DNA from: Candidatus Omnitrophota bacterium
GTDB lineage: Bacteria; Omnitrophota; Omnitrophia; Omnitrophales; Aquincolibacteriaceae
Assembly: GCA_023247135.1 (NCBI GenBank)
Contig: JAHFHB010000070.1
Location: forward strand, 1-8,539
Length of the DNA: 8,539 nucleotides
Reading direction: 5' to 3'
Part shown: in pieces, positions 6,401 through 8,539 of the stretch
How the letters are laid out: every line of letters begins with the position of its first letter
Position numbering within the stretch: position 1 is the first letter of the stretch
Notes under the pieces: generated by a model
The model's database searches: none
Seen by the model: only the letters and a program-made list of their open reading frames with translations
What the model was told of the DNA's origin: nothing
Position numbers and translations under genes: made by a program

Positions 6401-8539
6401 CTGCAGCAGCTGGATATTTCGCTGGAAGGCGCCGGTCCGGTCCTGTCGCTTGAAACGGCGGCCCGGTTTTTGGAAACTTCAGGTTACTCCAGAATTGAAG
6501 AGCCGGCTTTCCTGAATTTTAAATTATCGCCTTCGGGAAAACTCTTGACCGCTCTTTTTTCAGATCTCACGGCCAAGGTTTATGATTTAGAGAAAAAGGA
6601 ACTTGTTTTTTCGACCCGCAATTGGCATCCGACCTGGAATGTCAACGCGGCCCTTGAGATTTCGCCGAATGACCGTTATTTACTCATACGGTCAGATAAC
6701 CAGAATATCAAGATTTTCGACTTGCTGCACTCAGACGTGCCCTCCCAAGAGACCAAGATCGCGCTGAATATCGTCGATGGCGTTTTCAATCGAAGCGGGA
6801 ATGCTCTTTATGGGTTTCAAAACGGTATTTACGGTGCCGGCCGGGTTTATAAATTTGATCTGGCGGCCGGAACGCATGAACAAGTTTTTGACGACGCGAA
6901 GGCAAGCCGGATCATTGCCATTCGCGGTTCGCAGCATCTGCTCGTACTTTATCCGGATAATTCATACAAAATCTATGAGCCGGAAACGGGTAAAGAGGTT
7001 TATGTCTGGATCAATTACAACAGCCATATGGTTTCGCCGGATGGGAAGAAAGTGATTTTGCTTCATAATAAAAATTTTACGCAAAACAGGATTTTAGACC
7101 TTGAAACAGGCCATGCGGTAGAGGGCGGGTATTACGCACGGGGTTTCGAAAACAAGGTTAGTTTTTCTAAAGACTCCAAGTGGATTTTTACCGTAAAGCC
7201 CTCGCCTTATGGGCCGGGCTCCATCTCGATAGAGAATACGGTCACAGGTAAGCCGCCTGAAAAAATTTATGCCGAAGAACTCTATCCAAATGTCGCGATT
7301 TCACCAGACGGCCGGTTTGTTTTCATGGATTCTACGTTCAGTGATCCGAAAATTGTTGAAACAAAGACCCGCCGTGATTTGAATATCCCCGTGAGTCAGG
7401 ACGCTCAATTTGCCGAGTTTTCCTGGAATAACAGGGCGGTTGCGATTCAGGATAAGGGCCGCCGTTTGCGCGTTTTTGATGTGGAAACGGGCGCGCCTAT
7501 CCGGTTACCGGATTTTGGCCCGGTGGAGCGTGTTGATTTCATCGCCGGCCATGAGGAGCTGCTGTGGGTTCTCGATGCGAAAAATAACGTGCATTTCCTT
7601 GATTTGAAAGTCTGGCGTTCAAACGAAATGCAGTCGATTGTAAAAAACAAGCCGGAAGCGGCAGCCGTCGTACACCAGGTCTTATCCTGGCTCGTCCGCC
7701 ATGAAAAAATCGCAACGCCCGAGGAATATCAGAAATGGTTTTTAGGACTTTTGCCGCGGGTGAAGGAAAAAAACTGGACTGCGCATTCCGGCCTGGGAGC
7801 AGACATCGTCCAGTCTCTGGAAGCGCTGGATGTCCGTGGAAAAGTATCTTCCCTGAGCCCGGAACATTTAATGCCTTTGATGGAGCTGGTCCCGCAGGCC
7901 CGGGAACTATTCGGGGATGAGCACCGCGAGTGGTTGAGCCGGTTTGCCAAAGGGGTGATGCCTCCTGGCGCCGCGCAGGTCACGGCGGAGGAATTCCATC
8001 GCAAAATGGAAGCGCGCATTCAGGCGTTCCACGATTTTTATTTGCTTTGGCAAACGTTGAATTCAAAAGTGCCCGAAGCCGAACAGCTCGATAAGGATTT
8101 TTTCCGCACACACTATTTGCCGCAGCTTGATGATTTGGAAAATATTCTTCCCGGAACCCTTGCGTATCTTCAGAGCCTTTTGAAAAGCGCCGGGCATCCC
8201 GGCGCGGCCCAGAGATTTCTGGATGCCAAACAGCGGTTTTTTGAAAATCCAGATTTGCCGAAAGCGTTTAGCAGATTTTTGCAGGCCGCCACCGGTAGAA
8301 TGCAGCAGCTTCAAACCCAAACCCGTAAAAAAATCGGCTGGGATTTGATGCCGTATTATAAAGTTCTGGATGCGGCCGCAGGTTTTTCGGCGCAAGCGGC
8401 GCTTTCTGTTTTTGCCGAATACCCGCCCGAAAAATTTCAAACGCTGAGCGCGGTAGACATTCAGAAACTGCCGGCCGCTTTAACAAGAAAAATTAATCAG
8501 ACACAGATCAGGGAACTCGCCGCTCAGCTTGGCATTCAG
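2..8539 (+). CDS. Giant multidomain protein, internal fragment (both ends outside the window)
   Basis: I translated every line in this frame and found 2,846 sense codons with no stop, so the window is one uninterrupted reading frame open at both edges. Amino-acid composition is protein-like throughout, and recognisable motifs from several families occur in the same frame from end to end. Domains in order are: possible winged helix, M50 metalloprotease, PD-(D/E)XK nuclease fold, methyltransferase-like Rossmann fold, hydrophobic twin-arginine-like segment, beta-rich stretch, unknown region, sigma-70-like regions 2 and 4, beta-rich and helical region, beta-propeller and helical tail. Linkers carry a recurring R-(S/A)-E-M-R motif. 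In-frame ATGs at 29 and 41 lack a ribosome binding site, so I do not place a start. Giant genes of this kind are known from Omnitrophota and some other uncultivated lineages; assignment to that phylum is inference. No overall function can be named. Confidence is high for one open frame and low for any role. Confidence 0.95.
134..148 (+). repeat. Degenerate copy of the linker motif (RSEVR)
   Basis: Five codons read R-S-E-V-R. The DNA (agatccgaagtgcgc) resembles the other motif copies, sharing the tccga-(n)-tgcg core. It follows a helical stretch and precedes the possible winged helix, so it also lies near a domain edge. It is one residue away from the consensus and could be chance. Confidence 0.35.
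407..426. repeat. Inverted repeat over the first RSEMR copy
   Basis: Left arm gctcgc (407-412), 8-base loop tccgagat, right arm gcgagc (421-426), a perfect 6-bp match. It lies wholly inside coding sequence, has no T-tract and is not a terminator. Confidence 0.6.
410..424 (+). repeat. RSEMR linker motif, copy between possible winged helix and M50 domain
   Basis: Codons cgc tcc gag atg cga read R-S-E-M-R, followed by a polar Gly/Pro/Ser/Gln-rich linker of about 15 residues before the first membrane segment. Bases 408-423 are identical over 16 bases to 1062-1077. The element is bracketed by a perfect 6-bp inverted repeat (407-412 with 421-426). Confidence 0.8.
481..1009 (+). other. M50-family (site-2-protease-like) membrane metalloprotease domain
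   Basis: This domain carries the zinc-protease signature of peptidase family M50, which cuts peptide bonds within or beside the membrane. HELGH (residues 215-219, bases 644-658) is the HExxH motif and supplies the two His ligands and the catalytic Glu. The A-G-P-A-V-N stretch (G264 to N268) matches the family's GPxxN loop. S-L-I-P-L-G-G-S-D-G (D312, base 935) matches the C-terminal PxxxxxDG motif that provides the third, Asp, ligand. About four hydrophobic segments are visible: residues 167-189, 196-223 (holding HELGH), 258-282 and 289-319 (holding the Asp motif). All three predicted ligands are present, so activity is plausible. In known systems such proteases release membrane-tethered regulators or activate sigma factors (RseP with RseA, SpoIVFB with pro-sigmaK). 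Here the domain is embedded in a giant chain, and its substrate cannot be read from the sequence. Confidence 0.88.
1010..1024 (+). repeat. Degenerate linker-motif copy (RFEMP)
   Basis: Bases 1007-1024 match the 407-424 copy at 14 of 18 positions, but the peptide reads A-R-F-E-M-P. It sits in the same linker as the clean copy 54 bases downstream, so this linker appears to hold two copies in tandem orientation. Confidence 0.5.
1023..1039. repeat. Inverted repeat in the M50 to nuclease linker
   Basis: Left arm ccccgg (1023-1028), loop atgat, right arm ccgggg (1034-1039), a perfect 6-bp match. It lies between the degenerate (1010) and clean (1064) motif copies, in sequence coding for a Pro/Asp/Gly-rich linker. 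Confidence 0.5.
1064..1078 (+). repeat. RSEMR linker motif, copy between M50 and nuclease-fold domains
   Basis: Codons cgc tcc gag atg cgt read R-S-E-M-R after an Ala/Ser/Thr/Pro-rich linker. Bases 1062-1077 are identical to 408-423. The identity includes synonymous positions, which points to DNA-level duplication or strong codon constraint. Confidence 0.8.
1082..1810 (+). other. PD-(D/E)XK nuclease-fold domain
   Basis: Residues 361-603. The core shows the pattern of restriction-endonuclease-like nucleases. First comes a helix with acidic residues (F-R-E-Y-I-G-Q-L-F-A-A-E-Y-L-E-K, E420 and E429). Then comes a strand with the first metal-binding Asp in G-M-D-I-L (D454, base 1361). Then comes the E-x-K strand Y-L-V-E-A-K (E467 and K469, bases 1400-1408). 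The D-to-E spacing of 13 residues is in the usual range. After it a helix rich in Gln and Met and a buried strand (V-Q-G-I-L-L-V-A-G-G) continue the fold. The superfamily includes restriction, repair and Holliday-junction enzymes. The sequence does not say which DNA substrate applies, or whether the domain has become a binding module. The following methyltransferase-like domain lacks DNA-methylase motifs, so I do not call a restriction-modification pair. Confidence 0.65.
1818..1834. repeat. Inverted repeat at the nuclease to methyltransferase joint, possible second inverted motif copy
   Basis: Left arm cctcat (1818-1823), loop ctccg, right arm atgagg (1829-1834), a perfect 6-bp match. Read on the minus strand, bases 1832 down to 1818 give codons tca tcg gag atg agg, that is S-S-E-M-R. 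The joint may therefore hold two copies of the repeat head to head, the second being the + strand copy at 1832-1846. Confidence 0.5.
1832..1846 (+). repeat. RAEMR linker motif, copy between nuclease-fold and methyltransferase-like domains
   Basis: Codons agg gcc gag atg cga read R-A-E-M-R after a Gly/Gln/Ser-rich linker. Bases 1835-1847 are identical over 13 bases to 3656-3668, the other Ala version. A gagg at 1831-1834 lies 6 bases before the ATG at 1841, so an internal start is conceivable but unsupported. Confidence 0.75.
1847..2310 (+). other. SAM-methyltransferase-like Rossmann domain
   Basis: Residues 616-770. The start P-A-V-I-V-E-L-G-A-G-T (E625 to G629, base 1874) matches methyltransferase motif I, the glycine loop that binds S-adenosylmethionine. 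The second strand H-I-F-A-L-D-P (D653) supplies the usual acidic residue for the ribose hydroxyls. V-D-L-M-Y-F-F-F-P (685-693) is the motif IV strand. A helix and the strand R-F-K-M-M-V-E follow, as in class I methyltransferases. The order and spacing fit the fold well. The motif IV end is not the N/D-PP-Y/F of DNA adenine methylases, so the target is unknown and catalysis is unproven. It directly follows the PD-(D/E)XK domain after an R-A-E-M-R joint. Confidence 0.6.
2311..3037 (+). other. Unrecognised region with a charged helix
   Basis: Residues 771-1012. It opens with an acidic turn, then a short strand, then a strongly charged Glu/Arg/Gln helix (bases about 2381-2443) of the kind that forms a rod or coiled coil. 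The rest mixes helices and short strands, including R-F-Y-S-Q-V-Y-L-D-P-D-G-R, a strand and turn pair, and S-A-L-F-L-I-P-D-G-W-I-F. I recognise no family and no catalytic motif. The H-E-A-L-L at 2789 is not an HExxH. The region ends at a degenerate linker motif, just before the hydrophobic segment. Confidence 0.5.
3038..3052 (+). repeat. Degenerate linker motif (RSENR)
   Basis: Codons cgc tct gaa aac agg read R-S-E-N-R in a Glu/Arg/Thr/Lys-rich linker before the hydrophobic segment. It matches the consensus peptide at four of five residues, with weaker DNA similarity. Its position at a domain edge supports it more than its sequence does. Confidence 0.4.
3092..3178 (+). other. Internal hydrophobic segment with twin-arginine-like motif
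   Basis: The basic run P-R-W-S-R-R-A-W-L-G is followed by about 16 hydrophobic, Gly/Ala/Leu-rich residues (W1038 to M1053, bases 3113-3160) and then a basic stretch K-V-K-K-W. S-R-R-A-W-L (residues 1034-1039) fits the Tat consensus S/T-R-R-x-F-L loosely, with Trp in place of Phe. Tat signals normally sit at a protein's N-terminus. Here the motif lies in the middle of the chain, just after a degenerate linker motif, so it would become N-terminal only if the protein were cut there. A plain single membrane helix is the simpler reading. Confidence 0.5.
3179..3589 (+). other. Beta-rich stretch of unknown family
   Basis: Residues 1060-1196. After the hydrophobic segment the chain alternates short strands with turns: A-P-V-I-V-V-D-A, Y-S-F-Y-V-A-I-E, V-R-Y-V-L-E-S-V, T-V-K-L-W-E, H-I-I-L-V-R-E-G and I-A-E-V-A-I-D-I. 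It ends in the turn-rich F-I-P-G-E-K-Y-Q-L-E. This looks like a beta-sandwich or beta-barrel lying on the far side of a membrane helix. No family motif is visible. Confidence 0.45.
3590..3613. repeat. 8-bp palindromic repeat inside the coding sequence
   Basis: Left arm ccctcccc (3590-3597), 8-base loop cgtaaaca, right arm ggggaggg (3606-3613), a perfect match. It is read through in frame as L-P-S-P-V-N-R-G-G. A related half-element, cctcccccgcaa, follows at 3628-3639, with ggagg at 3646-3650 able to pair with cctcc. Similar C-rich/G-rich palindromes occur as dispersed repeats in many bacterial genomes. There is no T-tract and coding continues, so it is not a terminator. Confidence 0.7.
3653..3667 (+). 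repeat. RAEMR linker motif after the palindromic repeat
   Basis: Codons cgt gcc gag atg cga read R-A-E-M-R. The copy sits directly after the C-rich/G-rich palindromes and before the next folded region. Bases 3656-3668 are identical to 1835-1847. A ggagg at 3646-3650 lies 11 bases before the ATG at 3662, a possible but overly long ribosome-binding spacing. Confidence 0.75.
3668..5085 (+). other. Long unrecognised alpha/beta region
   Basis: Residues 1223-1695, the largest part of the window I cannot name. The first half is rich in strands (for example V-G-W-E-V-F-D-S-D-G-R, G-V-I-L-N-I-Y-K-L-G, A-Q-V-W-V-V-A-A-R) and reads like tandem beta-sandwich or Ig-like units. The middle has a helix with K-I-E-E-L-R-Q-M-H and more strand pairs (F-T-I-A-V-R-T-D, V-V-R-V-V-L-D-K). 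The last 120 residues are helical and charged and lead straight into the sigma-like module. I see no HExxH, Walker, Ser-His-Asp or other clear catalytic signature. No R-(S/A)-E-M-R motif occurs between 3667 and 5663, so this region and the sigma-like module may form one unit. Confidence 0.5.
5086..5590 (+). other. Sigma-70-like module (regions 2 and 4)
   Basis: Residues 1696-1863. Sigma factors recruit RNA polymerase to promoters: region 2 binds the -10 element and the polymerase clamp, and region 4 binds the -35 element. Region 2 is visible as a helix L-L-I-R-Y-F-L-Y (from 5102), then D-L-A-S-A-W-I-S-A-G-V-D-V-L-R-R-A-I-W (from D1729, base 5186), then Y-D-P-A-R-G-K-E-F-S-N-F (residues 1749-1760). 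This matches the family pattern D-L-x-Q-x-G-x-x-G-L-x-x-A-x-x-x-(F/Y)-D-P-x-(R/K)-G-x-x-F-S-T/N. Region 4 is L-D-R-K-D-Q-Q-I-F-Y-L-L-L (from 5438), then the helix-turn-helix L-T-Q-T-E-T-A-E-R-L-G-I with recognition helix Y-E-V-S-R-R-W-L-K-R-I (residues 1829-1853). Region 3 is missing or reduced to an acidic Pro-rich linker, as in short sigma factors. An anti-sigma or decoy role is possible. The unusual point is its place deep inside a giant protein. Confidence 0.82.
5663..5677 (+). repeat. RSEMR linker motif after the sigma-like module
   Basis: Codons cgt tcc gaa atg cgg read R-S-E-M-R, about 35 residues after the sigma region 4 recognition helix and before the next beta-rich region. Codon choice differs from the 410 and 1064 copies at four of five codons, while the peptide is the same. 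That favours selection on the peptide here. Confidence 0.8.
5664..5680. repeat. Inverted repeats over the RSEMR copy after the sigma module
   Basis: Left arm gttccg (5664-5669), loop aaatg, right arm cggaac (5675-5680), a perfect 6-bp match overlapping the motif codons. A second small palindrome, ccgga-ag-tccgg (5647-5658), lies just upstream in the same linker. There is no T-tract and coding continues. Confidence 0.55.
5678..6480 (+). other. Beta-rich domain followed by a helical segment, unrecognised
   Basis: Residues 1893-2160. The first part (to about base 6130) is strand-rich: G-E-I-L-V-Q-F-A-L-A-T, E-H-L-R-V-V-G-R-D, N-Y-L-I-A-G-S-F and E-F-N-L-R-F-T-Y-G-G, with Trp and Tyr in the closing strands (L-K-W-P-Y-E-A-T-W). 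It resembles an Ig-like or carbohydrate-binding beta-sandwich, though no family motif confirms this. The second part (about 6150-6480) is helical (V-D-F-L-E-L-L-H-L-L-N-R-N-L, then a basic D-I-I-K-D-R-I-R-L-G-K and E-L-L-Q-Q-L-D-I). It bridges to the beta-propeller. A run of eight T at 6223-6230 is coding and the frame is kept on both sides. Confidence 0.45.
6500..7615 (+). other. Beta-propeller domain (WD40/YVTN-like repeats)
   Basis: Residues 2167-2538. About nine repeats of 35-45 residues each follow the pattern S-P-(D/N/S)-(G/D)-(K/R), a hydrophobic strand, then a strand ending in (I/V/L)-x-D-(L/V)-x-(T)-G. Examples are L-S-P-S-G-K-L-L-T-A with K-V-Y-D-L-E, I-S-P-N-D-R-Y-L-L-I with K-I-F-D-L, V-S-P-D-G-K-K-V-I-L with I-L-D-L-E-T-G, I-S-P-D-G-R-F-V-F-M, and R-V-F-D-V-E-T-G near 7474. 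The repeats are divergent in sequence, and the blade count could be eight if the outer ones do not close the ring. Propellers of this kind bind proteins or other ligands and are rarely enzymes. Here the domain may act as a docking or sensor platform. Confidence 0.8.
7616..8539 (+). other. All-helical tail region, unrecognised, continues past the window
   Basis: Residues 2539-2846. It follows the propeller without a clear R-S-E-M-R copy; only a weak R-S-N-E-M-Q occurs at 7616-7633. The sequence is a succession of amphipathic helices separated by Pro, Gly or Asn turns (for example A-V-V-H-Q-V-L-S-W-L-V-R-H, E-H-L-M-P-L-M-E-L-V, A-Y-L-Q-S-L-L-K-S-A-G and A-L-T-R-K-I-N-Q-T-Q-I). The spacing suggests an alpha-solenoid or helical scaffold. 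No family is recognised. The reading frame is still open at the last base. Confidence 0.45.

Noticed and set aside
2..8539. Several adjacent genes joined by sequencing error or misassembly
   Set aside because: The frame never shifts, no stop or start signals occur at the joints, and the same linker motif recurs in the same frame. An in-frame misassembly cannot be excluded from sequence alone.
2..8539. tRNA, rRNA, CRISPR array or insertion sequence
   Set aside because: I saw no cloverleaf, no rRNA signature, no regularly spaced direct repeats and no transposase motif or paired terminal repeats on either strand.

Overview
The whole window is the inside of one gene. On the + strand, the frame starting at base 2 stays open to base 8539 with no stop: 2,846 codons. 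Neither the true start nor the true end of the gene is visible, so this is an internal slice of a larger protein. There is no intergenic space, and I see no convincing promoter, terminator, RNA gene, CRISPR array or insertion sequence. Residue numbers below count the codon at base 2 as residue 1.

The slice reads as a chain of unrelated domains. In order: a helical stretch with a possible winged helix (2-409); a membrane-embedded M50 (site-2-protease-like) metalloprotease with HELGH and S-D-G zinc motifs (481-1009); a PD-(D/E)XK nuclease-fold domain (1082-1810); a Rossmann/SAM-methyltransferase-like domain (1847-2310); an unrecognised helical and mixed region (2311-3037); a short hydrophobic segment behind a twin-arginine-like SRRAWL motif (3092-3178); a beta-rich stretch (3179-3589); a long unrecognised alpha/beta region (3668-5085); an RNA polymerase sigma-70-like module with regions 2 and 4 (5086-5590); a beta-rich plus helical region (5678-6480); a beta-propeller of about nine WD40/YVTN-like repeats (6500-7615); and an unrecognised all-helical tail (7616-8539).

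Several joints carry a short recurring peptide, Arg-(Ser/Ala)-Glu-Met-Arg, set in polar, Pro/Gly/Ser-rich linker sequence. The clear copies (410, 1064, 1832, 3653, 5663) lie between recognisable domains. Degenerate copies lie at 134, 1010 and 3038. The copies are also alike as DNA (16 identical bases between the 410 and 1064 copies), and most sit in or beside short inverted repeats. They look like a dispersed DNA repeat that became a standard in-frame linker or processing signal.

The gene size, the modular membrane-plus-regulatory architecture and a moderate GC content suggest an uncultivated bacterium of a lineage known for giant genes. Omnitrophota (Omnitrophica/OP3, PVC group) is my best guess, but this is inference, since no phylogenetic marker is in the window. 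The most interesting combination is an intramembrane-type protease and a sigma-factor module on one chain with a repeated motif at the joints. This would fit a self-processing polyprotein that releases soluble regulators, but nothing in the sequence proves cleavage.
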